Shown in pieces: positions 1 to 8,923 of a DNA stretch of 64,000 bases (its first letter is position 1; each line of letters begins with the position of its first letter). The stretch is from Aliitabrizicola sp041905595 (GTDB taxonomy: Bacteria; Pseudomonadota; Alphaproteobacteria; Rhodobacterales; Rhodobacteraceae): the NCBI GenBank assembly GCA_041905595.1, contig JAYRKT010000022.1, positions 1 to 64,000 of the forward strand. Reading direction: 5' to 3'. The position numbers were made by a program, and so were the translations under genes. The notes beneath the pieces are model-generated. The model was not told the origin of the DNA. It did no database searches and was given only the letters and a program-made list of their open reading frames with translations.

Positions 1-39
1 GACTCCAACTTTTGGCACCGGCGCCCCTCACAAAAATGC

Positions 40-83
40 TTGCCATGAGGTGCTAGCTTGAAGTTAATTGACTCGTCAATCAA
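40..83 (+). promoter_or_regulatory. Putative choXWV promoter with BetI-like operator
   Basis: A perfect inverted repeat ATTGAC-TC-GTCAAT lies at 67-80, inside the near-palindrome TTAATTGACTCGTCAATCAA (64-83), about 30 bases before choX. It resembles the known operator of BetI, the choline-responsive TetR repressor. A TTGCCA hexamer at 40-45 with GTTAAT 17 bases further (63-68) could be a promoter whose -10 overlaps the palindrome, consistent with repression. The palindrome is seen directly; assigning BetI is inference, because no betI gene lies in the window. Confidence 0.55.
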
Positions 84-110
84 CAAAAACCCAACGGGGA
101 GTCTACCACC

Positions 111-1034
111 ATGTTCCGCACCACGCTCATGGCCAGCGTCCTGGCCCTGGCAACCGCCCCGGCCTTCGCCGCCGGCTGCGACAAGGTCACCTTCTCGGAT
201 GTCGGCTGGACTGACATCACATCGACCACCGCTGTTACCGCGCTGATCCTCGAGGCGCTCGGATACGAGACCGAGACGCAGATCCTGTCGGTTCCCGTGA
301 CCTACGAAGGCATGGCTCGCGGCGATATCGACGTCTTCCTCGGCAACTGGATGCCGACGATGGAATCGAACATCGCCCCCTATCGCGACGCGAAGACGGT
401 CGACACGGTCCGCGCCAACCTGGAAGGCGCGAAATACACGCTGGCGACCAACGCCAAGGGCGCCGAGGTCGGCATCAAGGATTTTGCCGACATCGCAAAA
501 CATGCGGAGGATCTTGACGGCAAGATCTATGGCATCGAGCCGGGCAATGACGGCAACAAGCTGATCCTCGACATGATCGGCAAGGACGCCTTCGGCATGA
601 AGGACATCGAGCTGGTCGAAAGCTCGGAACAGGGGATGCTGGCCGAGGTGGCCCGCCACGACAAGGACGGCGAAGCGATCGTTTTCCTCGGCTGGGAACC
701 CCACCCGATGAACTCGACCTTCAAGATGAGCTACCTGACCGGCGGCGATGACTTCTTCGGCCCGAATTTCGGCGGCGCCACCGTCTATACCAACACCCGC
801 GCCGGCTATGTCACCGAATGCCCGAACACGGGAAAGCTGCTGCAGAATCTCGTCTTCTCGCTGGCGATGGAAAACGAGATCATGGGCGCCATCCTGAACG
901 ACGGCACCGATCCGCGCGAAGCGGCCAAAGCCTGGCTTGCCAAGAACCCTGACGTGATCGGGCCTTGGCTGGAAGGCGTGACCACCAAGGATGGTGGCGA
1001 CGCCAAGGCCGCCGTGACCGCGGCGCTGCAATGA
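111..1034 (+). CDS. choX: Choline ABC transporter, periplasmic binding protein
   Basis: Periplasmic receptor delivering choline (possibly betaine) to the ChoWV importer. The 307-residue product has a Sec signal peptide over residues 1-21 ending in AFAA, then a mature domain of the OpuAC/ChoX type. Trp-containing segments typical of the quaternary-amine aromatic box are visible (DVGWTDI, GNWMPTM, LGWEPHPMN). Two cysteines, one near the mature N-terminus and one in the ECPNTGKLL segment, are placed as in ChoX, where they form a disulfide. The ATG at 111 follows a GGGGAG ribosome site and a BetI-like palindrome. choW and choV follow in the same direction. Choline as ligand is inferred from ChoX resemblance; other betaines are possible. 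Confidence 0.9.
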   Translation: MFRTTLMASVLALATAPAFAAGCDKVTFSDVGWTDITSTTAVTALILEALGYETETQILSVPVTYEGMARGDIDVFLGNWMPTMESNIAPYRDAKTVDTVRANLEGAKYTLATNAKGAEVGIKDFADIAKHAEDLDGKIYGIEPGNDGNKLILDMIGKDAFGMKDIELVESSEQGMLAEVARHDKDGEAIVFLGWEPHPMNSTFKMSYLTGGDDFFGPNFGGATVYTNTRAGYVTECPNTGKLLQNLVFSLAMENEIMGAILNDGTDPREAAKAWLAKNPDVIGPWLEGVTTKDGGDAKAAVTAALQ

Positions 1035-1117
1035 TCGCCTGACAGGACCTCAGACCTGCCCCGTGCGGAGCATCCGCGCGGGGTGCAATCTGTTATCGAA
1101 GCGGGGGGCGGCGCCGG

Positions 1118-1951
1118 ATGGACTGGCTGACGGAAAACAAGATCCCGGTGGGAAAGGCCGCCAAGCTGATCTTCGATTGGCTTAAGGACCATGCGGGCCC
1201 ATTGTTCGACGCCATTGCGGCGATCCTTGACGGGATGATCGCGGCGATCCTTTTCGTTCTGACTGCGCCGCCGGCCTGGCTGGTGATCGCGGTATTCGTG
1301 GGAATCACCTGGTTCCTGCAGCGCAACTGGAAGACCTGCCTGTTGGTGCTGCTCGGCTTCCTGTTCATCATCAACCAGGGCTACTGGAAGAACACAGCGG
1401 AAAGCCTGACGCTGATCCTCGCCTCCTGCGTCGTGTGCATGGCGGCGGGCGTTCCGATCGGCATCGCTGCAGCGCACCGGCCGCGGTTTTACGCTGCGAT
1501 GACGCCGATCCTCGACCTGATGCAGACCCTTCCGACCTTCGTCTACCTGATCCCCGCCATCGTGTTCTTTGGCCTTGGTATGGTGCCCGGCCTGATCGCG
1601 ACGGTGATCTTCGTGTTGCCCGCCCCGATCCGGCTGACCCAGCTTGGCGTTGCCTCGACCCCCGTCGCGCTGAAAGAGGCCGCGACCGCCTTCGGCGCGA
1701 CGCACCGACAGCTCCTGTGGAAAGTCGAACTTCCCTGGGCCTTGCCACAGATCATGGCCGGGCTGAACCAGACTATCATGCTGTCGCTGTCGATGGTGGT
1801 GATCGCGGCCCTCGTGGGCGCCAATGGCCTTGGCATCCCGGTGGTGCGGGCCCTGCAATCGGTGAACACCGCGCAGGGCTTCGAATCCGGCTTCGTGATC
1901 GTGGTCGTCGCCATCATTCTTGACCGCATGCTCCGGGTGACCCGCAAATGA
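1118..1951 (+). CDS. choW: Choline ABC transporter, permease
   Basis: Inner-membrane permease of the choline/betaine importer, 277 residues. After a hydrophilic N-terminus there are about six to seven hydrophobic segments and a binding-protein-dependent permease domain. The EAA loop (EAATAFGATHRQLLWKVELP, about residues 188-207) that contacts the ATPase is clear. It begins 83 bases after choX, and its stop codon overlaps the choV start as ATGA, so translation is probably coupled. The start at 1118 matches the usual ChoW length; the preceding ribosome site is only a G-rich stretch. Confidence 0.9.
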   Translation: MDWLTENKIPVGKAAKLIFDWLKDHAGPLFDAIAAILDGMIAAILFVLTAPPAWLVIAVFVGITWFLQRNWKTCLLVLLGFLFIINQGYWKNTAESLTLILASCVVCMAAGVPIGIAAAHRPRFYAAMTPILDLMQTLPTFVYLIPAIVFFGLGMVPGLIATVIFVLPAPIRLTQLGVASTPVALKEAATAFGATHRQLLWKVELPWALPQIMAGLNQTIMLSLSMVVIAALVGANGLGIPVVRALQSVNTAQGFESGFVIVVVAIILDRMLRVTRK

Positions 1952-2982
1952 CCGATCTTTCCCACCCGATGGTCGAATTCGACAAGGTTTCGATCGTCTT
2001 CGGCGATCATCCCGACCGCGCCTTGCCGCTCATGGACCAAGGCAAGACCCGCGCCGAGGTGCAGGCGGCGACTGGGCAGGTTCTAGGCGTCCACGACTGC
2101 ACGTTGTCCGTCGCCAAGGGGGAAATCCTTGTGCTCATGGGCCTGTCGGGATCGGGCAAGTCCACCCTTTTGCGCGGCGTCAACGCGCTGAACCCCGTCG
2201 TCCGGGGTGAGGTGCGCGTCCATGACGGCAACAGCATGGTCAGCGTGACCAAGGCCGATCCGGCTACCCTGCGCAAGCTGCGCCTGTCGCATATCGCAAT
2301 GGTGTTCCAGTCCTTCGGTCTGCTGCCGTGGCGCACCGTGCGAGAGAATGTCGGCCTTGGCCTGGAACTGGCCGGGATGACGCCCGAGCAGCGACGCGAC
2401 CGGGTAGACGTGCAGCTGGCGCTGGTCAACCTGAGCCAGTGGGCCGACCGCAAGGTGGGCGAATTGTCGGGCGGCATGCAGCAACGCGTCGGCCTCGCCC
2501 GCGCCTTTGTCACCCAGGCGCCGGTCCTCTTGATGGACGAGCCGTTCTCGGCATTGGACCCGCTGATCCGGACGCGGCTGCAGGATGAGCTTCTTGACCT
2601 TCAGGCCAAGCTCAAGCGTACGATCATCTTCGTCAGCCACGACCTCGACGAGGCATTCAAGATCGGCAACCGCATTGCGCTGATGGAGGGGGGGCGGATC
2701 GTGCAATGCGGTACCGCGCGCGAGATCATCGCAAATCCGGTCTCTGACTATGTTGCGGACTTTGTCGCCCACATGAATCCGCTTGGCGTGCTGACGGCGC
2801 GCGACGTGATGGAAACCGGAACGGTTGATGGGCCGCAAGTCGAGGCAGAGGCCACAGTCCGTGCGGTCATGGAAAAGCTGCGCGACGGCGCAAGCGCGGT
2901 GTCCGTGACCGAAGGCGGGACGCCAATTGGCGTCATCCGGGCCACCACGGTAATGGGACGTCTGCTGAACCCGCGCGGCTGA
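1948..2982 (+). CDS. choV: Choline ABC transporter, ATP-binding protein
   Basis: ATPase energising choline uptake, 344 residues, ProV/OpuAA type. Walker A is GLSGSGKST, the signature is LSGGMQQR, and Walker B is VLLMDEP followed by the switch histidine in FVSHDLDEA. The N-terminal extension before Walker A is typical of glycine-betaine/choline ATPases. A C-terminal tail of about 60 residues (from VLTARDVM) resembles a single CBS-like unit. It overlaps choW by four bases. The next gene is convergent with only 28 bases between stops, and no obvious terminator is visible there. Confidence 0.92.
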   Translation: MTDLSHPMVEFDKVSIVFGDHPDRALPLMDQGKTRAEVQAATGQVLGVHDCTLSVAKGEILVLMGLSGSGKSTLLRGVNALNPVVRGEVRVHDGNSMVSVTKADPATLRKLRLSHIAMVFQSFGLLPWRTVRENVGLGLELAGMTPEQRRDRVDVQLALVNLSQWADRKVGELSGGMQQRVGLARAFVTQAPVLLMDEPFSALDPLIRTRLQDELLDLQAKLKRTIIFVSHDLDEAFKIGNRIALMEGGRIVQCGTAREIIANPVSDYVADFVAHMNPLGVLTARDVMETGTVDGPQVEAEATVRAVMEKLRDGASAVSVTEGGTPIGVIRATTVMGRLLNPRG

Positions 2983-3010
2983 TTGCCCCGCAGGTTCAAG
3001 GTCGCCAGAG

Positions 3011-4225
3011 TCAGGGCCGCTCGGCCAGGATGACGGCATCGTCCCCTTGCCGCAGTTCCAGCACGCCTGCGTCGGTCACGTTGAAACCGCTGATCCCGGC
3101 CAGTTCCTTGTGGAAGCTCTGCTCGAGCGACATCAACTCCTCCGGGCAAGCCATCATAGTCACGGCGGCGGGACCGAAAGACAGGCCCTCGCCGGTCAGG
3201 GTGTAGGCGCCGTTGTAGCGGTTGCAGGCCGATTTGCCGAAAACACGGCCGGTCGATGGGTCGAACCCGATGGTCAGCTCGACCTCGGCCGGCACGGCGC
3301 GCGCGCCCATCTGGGTTACGCGCCAGCTCCCTGCCAACAGATCCTCGGGCTTGCCGCCGCAGCCAGAAAGCGTCTTGCCCTGATATGCAACCAAGGCCGT
3401 CACCGGAAACGGCATCCCCGACATCGTGTCACGGCAGACGCGGCGATCGACCGTCGCCGACAGGCCGTCGGCCAGTTCGAAGCGCAGGCCGTCAGCGGTC
3501 GTGACCGGCGCCGGCAATGCGCCCGACACGGCAATGCCATCGAGGTTGGGCTGGAAGGTGTAACCCGTCTCGGTCAGGTCCAGGCGCCAGAAGGGTTCAT
3601 TCCCGCGCAAGGCAAGGGGCAGAACCGTATCGGGAATCGTCGGCTGACACTCCGGCAGATCGACGCCCCGGATCGACACGAGCGCACCATTGCCTTTGCT
3701 CCAGAACAGGCTCGGCTGTTCGGCGCTGTCCTGGTACTTCGCCCCCGATGCGCTCGGGACCGGAGCGAGGTCGAAGCGCTCGCCCGCTGTCCGCATCTGC
3801 AGGCCCTCGCCCACGGCGGAAATCTCGATGATGCGGTCCCCGCAGGACATGCGCGAACCGAAGAGGGCCAGGGGCCGGGTCAACTGGACAAGGCCAAGGT
3901 CAACGGTCCCCTCGCCGCCCGTAACCGCGACAGGTGCCGAGATCCATTCCGGCCGACCGCCGACGAATATCGCCCCGCGCAAGGTGTAATCGCCATTGTC
4001 GGGGGCGACGATCGCAAAGCGCAGCGGGACCTGTCTGCCCATTGCCTCAATCCGCGCCTCGGCGACCGTTCCTTCGGGTCCTCTCAGTTCGACGAGAAGC
4101 TGGGCGTCGTCTGCCAGTGCAATGCGCTCGCGATAGGCCATCTCGCCCGTGATGTCGCGCGCCAGGGCGGGCGCGGCCATCACGGCAAGAAGGGAAAGGC
4201 TGGACAGGGCGTTCGACAGGCGCAT
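3011..4225 (-). CDS. Secreted YbaY-like plus META-domain protein
   Basis: A 404-residue envelope protein of unknown precise role. A signal peptide (MRLSNALSSLSLLAVMAAPA) is followed by a YbaY-like beta domain (about residues 25-115), a middle region of the COG3650 kind with the phrase ALRGNEPFWRLDL, and a C-terminal META/HslJ domain (about residues 300-404) with the characteristic SACNRYNGAYTL. Cysteine pairs in the middle region fit a periplasmic location. The start at 4225 has an upstream GGAGGA; the frame stays open further upstream through the antisense of the tRNA gene, which is not coding. META proteins are linked to envelope stress and lipoprotein traits, but no specific function can be assigned. 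Confidence 0.8.
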   Translation of the reverse strand: MRLSNALSSLSLLAVMAAPALARDITGEMAYRERIALADDAQLLVELRGPEGTVAEARIEAMGRQVPLRFAIVAPDNGDYTLRGAIFVGGRPEWISAPVAVTGGEGTVDLGLVQLTRPLALFGSRMSCGDRIIEISAVGEGLQMRTAGERFDLAPVPSASGAKYQDSAEQPSLFWSKGNGALVSIRGVDLPECQPTIPDTVLPLALRGNEPFWRLDLTETGYTFQPNLDGIAVSGALPAPVTTADGLRFELADGLSATVDRRVCRDTMSGMPFPVTALVAYQGKTLSGCGGKPEDLLAGSWRVTQMGARAVPAEVELTIGFDPSTGRVFGKSACNRYNGAYTLTGEGLSFGPAAVTMMACPEELMSLEQSFHKELAGISGFNVTDAGVLELRQGDDAVILAERP

Positions 4226-4372
4226 CAGGTTCCTCCGATTTGCCGCCATATTCGGGGGAGCCGACGCCGCCGTCAAACATTTGCCGCTGCCGCCGCCAGG
4301 ACAGACCACCTGCGCGGCCTTTACCCTGCCTTGGCAGCCGCTATGGTGGCGCCGCCCGCCCACTGCGGCGGC

Positions 4373-4456
4373 GCCCGCGTGGTGGAATGGTAGACACAGG
4401 GGACTTAAAATCCCTAGCTGCAAGGCGTGCCGGTTCAAGTCCGGCCGCGGGCACCA
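4373..4456 (+). tRNA. tRNA-Leu (anticodon TAA)
   Basis: An 84-base tRNA with encoded CCA. The acceptor stem GCCCGCG pairs with CGCGGGC. The anticodon loop CTTAAAA gives anticodon TAA, a long variable arm follows, and the T arm is GCCGG-TTCAAGT-CCGGC. All stems were checked by eye. The 3' end is a common integration target: the DNA immediately downstream has no firm gene for about 0.8 kb, and a decayed copy of this 3' end lies at 13741-13765. Confidence 0.95.
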
Positions 4457-5268
4457 AAGACCCGTCCGGCTACGCCGGGCAACGTCCGAAGAGTTGCTTT
4501 TTCTTTGTGATTTCAGGTTGCAATCGTGCGGCATCGTTTCGCCACCACCCAGGATAATCTGGCGCCTCTTGGTGATCTGATTGAGGAACTGGATGACCCC
4601 CAAAGGTGTCAAAGAAACTCGAGGCTATTCACGCTATGTCAGGACAGGCCAGTTATGACCGCCTCAAACGCAAATTCGAACTGGGACACAGCCCTTTTCC
4701 CGCCGCGTTTTAAAAACGTCGCTGCGCTGAAGTATCGTTTGCCCAAACTGTCGTTTGGTTTTCGTATTCTTGAGCGAGTGGCGCCCTATAGGTCGAGACC
4801 GTCCAACGGCGTTCCCTTATTGTTGTGGCGCGGGAAGCCGATCCACGTCGATCCAAGGAACGGGTCGACACGGCGCTTGCCGTGTATTCGCGCGAGCTCA
4901 GACACCTGCACTTTGCAGCCCATGAAATCGGCGTCGAAGGCAACCACGATCGGGCCGCCGTTCCGTGCGAGGTTTCGAGAAGAAGAGTTGGTTTTGTCGG
5001 TGCTGACGAACATCATCACCGGGTCGTGCAGGGCTTCGAAGGTGCGAAGGCTAGTACTGATCGTTAGCAAGGCGCTACGAGTCAGCGCGGAAGTCGCCCA
5101 CTTCCGACATTCACGCTGACACTGCCGAAGCTTGAGAATAGCGACTTTGGGCCGTTAGCCGTCATTCAATGACGTTAGTTTCGCTTCGATTTCATTCACA
5201 GAGCCACAAGGGCGGGAGCAATGGACCGCCGTTTGAAAGTGAATGTTCTATTGACGCTGTAGGGTCGC
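4457..5268. other. Gene-poor tract downstream of tRNA-Leu
   Basis: About 810 bases between tRNA-Leu and apbE with lower GC and no recognisable gene apart from a doubtful minus-strand frame at 4786-5070. A short hairpin (CGGAAGTCGCCCACTTCCG) sits near 5090. The look is of decayed, possibly imported DNA next to a tRNA, but no integrase or transposase remnant could be identified with confidence. Confidence 0.5.
4786..5070 (-). CDS. Doubtful hypothetical protein
   Basis: A 94-codon frame with fairly normal third-position GC and no recognised domain. The sequence contains a segment GGPIVVAFDADFMGCKVQV that reads like structured protein, but there is no clear ribosome site and no family could be named. 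It may be a fragment of a lost gene in the decayed tract after tRNA-Leu, or a chance frame. Nothing about function can be said. Confidence 0.25.
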   Translation of the reverse strand: MLTISTSLRTFEALHDPVMMFVSTDKTNSSSRNLARNGGPIVVAFDADFMGCKVQVSELARIHGKRRVDPFLGSTWIGFPRHNNKGTPLDGLDL

Positions 5269-6228
5269 CTATTCCGTGCCCCCAAGGCCATTCTTGGCAA
5301 AGACACCGGTGCCAGTCGCGATCATATCACTCTTGGAACGACGAAAGAAAAGCGCGCTGATTGCGTGATCCATCGCAAAATCCAGCCCCTGTTTCTCACC
5401 CATGACCATAAGGGCCGTCGCCATCGCATCTGCCAACATGCAGTGCTGCGACATCACGGTGACCGAGGCCGGGGCCGCGACCAGAGGCGCGCCACGGCGC
5501 GGGTCCATCGTGTGGGAAAGGCGCGTTGTTCCCACCGAAACATAGTGGCGATAGTCCCCTGACGTGGCCACGGCCATATCCTCAAGCGCCAGAATGGAAT
5601 GTGGGGCCGAGGTTTGGTCGTCCGGCGTCTCCACCCCGACCGCCCAGGGCCGCCCGGTACGCCGGAGACCCGTGGCCCGCACTTCGCCATCGATGCTGCA
5701 AAGAGTCGACGTATAGCCAAGAGCCGTCGCGGTTTCAGCAAGGCGGTCGACGCCATAGCCCTTGGCGATGCCCGACAGATCCAGCGCCAGAGCGGCCGAT
5801 TTGCGGGCACGTCTGTTGGTGATGTCCAGTTCCAACGCTTCGGTTGCCGGAACTCGCGATCTGGAACTGGCGACCCGGATCGCGCCAAGGTCGATTCTGT
5901 CCGGCCCGAAACCCCAGGCTCGGACAGCGTCGACAATGTTCATCTCGAAGGCCCCGCCTGTCTGGTGGCTGACAACAAGGCCCGCCGACAGCACGGTCAG
6001 CAGTTCCTGTGGCAACGGGACCCAGCTATCCAGCTGGGCAGCATTCAGGCGCATAAGATCGCTATCCGGTTTCCAAGTCGACATCTGGGCGTCAACCTCG
6101 TCGACTGCGGCCTGAAGACGGGCCCCCAGATCAATGTCGACGGACCCTTCGTCGATCAGAACCGACCACCGGGTGCCCATCGTCGGGCCGCCAAGGGCAA
6201 TCGCGGCATCAGTAGACGTCTTCGGCAT
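5269..6228 (-). CDS. apbE: FAD:protein FMN transferase
   Basis: ApbE covalently attaches FMN from FAD to Ser/Thr of target redox proteins in the periplasm, using Mg. The 319-residue product shows the family landmarks: GGPTMGTRWSV at the N-terminus, LDLSGIAKGYGVD for FAD and metal binding, SIDGEVRATG, ATSGDYRHY, and the SHTMDPRRG and MLADAMATAL segments near the C-terminus. No clear signal peptide is visible; the N-terminus is short and hydrophilic. It is the last gene of a five-gene minus-strand operon and overlaps the PepSY-flavoreductase gene by 20 bases, with GGAGG before its ATG. The DUF2271 protein two genes upstream carries a candidate FMN acceptor motif, so a local substrate is likely. 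Confidence 0.92.
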   Translation of the reverse strand: MPKTSTDAAIALGGPTMGTRWSVLIDEGSVDIDLGARLQAAVDEVDAQMSTWKPDSDLMRLNAAQLDSWVPLPQELLTVLSAGLVVSHQTGGAFEMNIVDAVRAWGFGPDRIDLGAIRVASSRSRVPATEALELDITNRRARKSAALALDLSGIAKGYGVDRLAETATALGYTSTLCSIDGEVRATGLRRTGRPWAVGVETPDDQTSAPHSILALEDMAVATSGDYRHYVSVGTTRLSHTMDPRRGAPLVAAPASVTVMSQHCMLADAMATALMVMGEKQGLDFAMDHAISALFFRRSKSDMIATGTGVFAKNGLGGTE

Positions 6229-8416
6229 ATCGCCCTCCGGCCTGCAAGGTCACGGGCGACAGTCCGAGCGGATGCAGGATCTCTGTCATCGCCTCGCGCA
6301 CACCCTGAGCCATCTCACGGCCACCGCAGACCATGACCCGCGCGCCTTCCGCCATCATGCGGCGGATCGCCTCGGCATCCTCGCGCAACGCGTCCTGGAC
6401 ATAGTGCCGCTTCCCCATGCGGGAAAATGCGGTGCGGAGGCCGGTTAGGCGCTTGTCGCGCTGCCAGTTGGCCAAATCATCGGCGTAAAGAAAGTCCGCC
6501 TGCGGATGCCGCGCGCCGAACCACAGGTGCATCGGCCGATGCTTCCAGTTGGCGCGCAAGAACCCTGCCAGCGGCCCGATCCCCGTTCCCGCACCAATCA
6601 GGATCAAGGGTGCTTGCGACCGGTCCGGCTGGAACCCAGGGTTCGGTCGCAGGAAGGCCTGCACCGCGTCTCCCGGCTGCAGAGCCAGAAGCTGACCCGA
6701 GCAAAGGCCGCCCACATGCTTTCGCACGACGATCTCTACAAAGCCGTCCGCCTGGCTTGAGGCCAACGAATAGAACCGGGGCACCGTGTCGCCCTGTGGC
6801 ACGACGCCAAGAAGGTCGCCCGCCCGAAACCGCCCGAAACCACGCCCGGTCAGCCGCTGCCAGAGGCCCCCCTTCGGCACTGCAAAGCGCAGGATTGCGG
6901 TAGGGGCCTGGACGCTATCGCCATAGTCCTTACGGGACGTCAGGCGTAGCGCGGTGCTTTGTGGTGGCAGGGGTTGGTGGGTGACATCCAGGGAAAGGCC
7001 GATCCCCTCGCCAAAGGCGCGGGACCAGCGGGCAAAGGCTTGCGGCGATTGGCGGTCGATCCGGTCCAGCGGTAACGGCATAGCCCAGCCTGCGGCTTTC
7101 GCAGCAGCCTGCACCGCCTCGGCATAGGCGCAGAAGCCGGGGAAGCTGCGGTCGCCGAAGCCCAACAGCACCAGAGGCACTCCAGACAGGGGCGCGTCTG
7201 TCGCCAGACGGTCGAGCGCGCCTTTGGCCGAGGTCGGCGCATCGCCGTCGCCCCATGTTGCGGTCATGACGACAATTCGTTTGGCGTGCTTGTAGGCCCG
7301 CGGCGCGAAGGCAGAGAGGGCGGCCACATGAACGGCCTGTCCATGGGCCTGCAATGCGCGGGCCAAGGCTGTCGCAAAACCCCAGGTGCTCCCGCCCTCG
7401 CTGCCCACAAGGATCACCGTCTCCGCCACCGGCGCTGCGACCATCCCTGCCAAACGGGGACGGCTTTGGCGATTGCGCCACCAGATCAGCCCACCCGTCA
7501 CCGACAGAACCGGGACCGCCAGCGCCGCAAGACCAAGAAGCAGCCCCCAAAGCGCCGCGCCATCGCCGGTATGGATGAGGTAGATGCATTCTCCCACCAC
7601 GGTCCACGGCCCCGGAGCTTGCCAGGCGAGCATCTCCCCGGTGCCCTGATCGATGTATCCGGTCCCCGCGCCAGTGCTCAGCGTGAACACATCCTTCGTG
7701 TCGCCAGGATAGGGAAAGGTCAGGTCCCGGAGGTCGGCAACGAGGACCTTTTGCAAAGCTGGCATCGCGTTGGGCGCCAGTCCCGTGACGCCGCTGACCG
7801 CATGGGGCATGACGGGGTTCGCTTCATCCGCTGGCAAAAGGTCAAAGGTCGCCGCCGTCATCCACAATGCCGTCAGCGCGGAAAGTCCAAGACCAAACAC
7901 CGCGACCCGCGCCAGTTCTGCGTGCCAGCGCCCCGACCATGGTCCCTTGACCGCCGCGAACCAGCGCCCCCAGCCGCCTTGTCGCCGGGCCACCAGCATG
8001 GCGCCCGAGGCGGCCAGCATCAGCATTGCCAATGCCCCCACCGCCGACCCGTAGCGCCCCGGGTCGCCGAAGAGAAGGGACCGGTGGAAATCCGTCAGCC
8101 AGCGCCGCAGGGCGCCTTGGTCTGCACTGGCCACATCCAGCCCCGTGGCCGGATCGACAACCGCCGCCCCGGCCAAATCTCCGTCGAACCAGTAGGCAGT
8201 GATTGTGCCAGATGGCGAGCGTCGGATCTGCTCCACCTGCGGATGCGCCGCCAGCACCTTCGTCGCCAGATCGCCTACGGTCTGCCCAGTGAGCTCGGAT
8301 GGAGAGGACAGCCGCTCCAACGCAGGGAACAGCGACAGCGCCGCCCCGCTCAGCGCGAGGGCAAGGATCAAGACAGCGGCCAGAAGGCCGGGCCAGCGGT
8401 GGATTTGGCGAAGCAT
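6209..8416 (-). CDS. PepSY-TM / flavodoxin / FAD-NADPH reductase fusion
   Basis: A 735-residue membrane flavoprotein predicted to pass electrons from cytosolic NAD(P)H across the inner membrane. Residues 1 to about 330 form a PepSY_TM module with four hydrophobic segments and conserved His residues (HRWPG, DFHRSLLFG, IHTGDG). A flavodoxin-like domain follows (about 340-470: ILVGSEGGSTWGFA, TATWGDGDAP), then a sulfite-reductase-type FAD/NADP module (about 490-735) with RFYSLASS for FAD, GAGTGIGPLAGFLR for the nucleotide and CGGREMAQGV near the end. It lies 11 bases after the DUF2271 gene and overlaps apbE. Such fusions occur with iron-siderophore reduction and with flavinylated extracytosolic redox proteins; the ApbE and DUF2271 neighbours favour the latter. 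Confidence 0.88.
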   Translation of the reverse strand: MLRQIHRWPGLLAAVLILALALSGAALSLFPALERLSSPSELTGQTVGDLATKVLAAHPQVEQIRRSPSGTITAYWFDGDLAGAAVVDPATGLDVASADQGALRRWLTDFHRSLLFGDPGRYGSAVGALAMLMLAASGAMLVARRQGGWGRWFAAVKGPWSGRWHAELARVAVFGLGLSALTALWMTAATFDLLPADEANPVMPHAVSGVTGLAPNAMPALQKVLVADLRDLTFPYPGDTKDVFTLSTGAGTGYIDQGTGEMLAWQAPGPWTVVGECIYLIHTGDGAALWGLLLGLAALAVPVLSVTGGLIWWRNRQSRPRLAGMVAAPVAETVILVGSEGGSTWGFATALARALQAHGQAVHVAALSAFAPRAYKHAKRIVVMTATWGDGDAPTSAKGALDRLATDAPLSGVPLVLLGFGDRSFPGFCAYAEAVQAAAKAAGWAMPLPLDRIDRQSPQAFARWSRAFGEGIGLSLDVTHQPLPPQSTALRLTSRKDYGDSVQAPTAILRFAVPKGGLWQRLTGRGFGRFRAGDLLGVVPQGDTVPRFYSLASSQADGFVEIVVRKHVGGLCSGQLLALQPGDAVQAFLRPNPGFQPDRSQAPLILIGAGTGIGPLAGFLRANWKHRPMHLWFGARHPQADFLYADDLANWQRDKRLTGLRTAFSRMGKRHYVQDALREDAEAIRRMMAEGARVMVCGGREMAQGVREAMTEILHPLGLSPVTLQAGGRYAEDVY

Positions 8417-8427
8417 GGGGAGTCCGA

Positions 8428-8898
8428 TCAGAAGCCGTAGGTGAAATCGGCGATGTAGCGGCGGCCCGACACGGGCGTCCCGGCCCCGGCGGCGGTCAGG
8501 GGCACCGCAATCTCATTCGGACTCTCGCGCATATCCTCGGCTGCGGCGTCGATGTGCAGGGTATAACCCGCGTCGAAGAGGGCGTCGGCCAAGTCCATCG
8601 ACAGCTCCAGTTTCTGGCCCGATCCGACGCTGGCACCGGTGATCCCGTCCACTTGCGCCGGGTCGCCACCGGTAAACTGCGCCCAATCGATCAGGTGCCG
8701 GTAATACTTCGACTTTCCACCCGCCATCCAGAGGCTGCCCGCATAGGCCCCCGAGGCGTCGGTCACATAGATGGCAAGATAGGCTCCCCGCCCGCCGTAG
8801 TCGGCCATGTTGGCGGTCAGGGTGACGGGACGCGCCATGGCAAGGACGGGGGTGACAAGGGCGGTGGACAGAGCAAGGGCGGCGATCAGGGATTTCAT
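8428..8898 (-). CDS. DUF2271 secreted protein with candidate flavinylation motif
   Basis: A 156-residue exported protein of the DUF2271 family. Residues 1 to about 22 form a signal peptide. The segment D84-GITGAS-90 resembles the [S/T]GA[S/T] motif that ApbE modifies with FMN in NqrC-type proteins; Ser90 would be the acceptor by analogy. An internal SLWMAGGKSKYYRHL and the C-terminal SGRRYIADFTYGF match the family pattern as I know it. An alternative GTG start three codons upstream would place the ribosome site almost on the codon; the ATG at 8898 with GGAG nine bases upstream is preferred. The ApbE enzyme and an NAD(P)H-linked PepSY reductase are in the same operon. Confidence 0.8.
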   Translation of the reverse strand: MKSLIAALALSTALVTPVLAMARPVTLTANMADYGGRGAYLAIYVTDASGAYAGSLWMAGGKSKYYRHLIDWAQFTGGDPAQVDGITGASVGSGQKLELSMDLADALFDAGYTLHIDAAAEDMRESPNEIAVPLTAAGAGTPVSGRRYIADFTYGF

Positions 8899-8923
8899 CC
8901 TGGACACTCCGGAAGGGAAAGGA

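Noticed and set aside
806..1858. Long open frame antisense to choX/choW
   Set aside because: Typical high-GC antisense frame: biased His/Gln/Arg/Gly composition, no motifs, and fully overlaps well-supported genes.
3011..4612. Extended 533-codon version of the META-domain gene
   Set aside because: The extra N-terminus is antisense to tRNA-Leu; a signal peptide with a GGAGGA ribosome site begins at 4225.
4526..5119. Plus-strand frame of nearly 200 codons after tRNA-Leu
   Set aside because: Composition is not protein-like, no start signal, and a phrase resembling transposase ends (SGQASYDRLKRKF) lies in another frame and could not be tied to a family.
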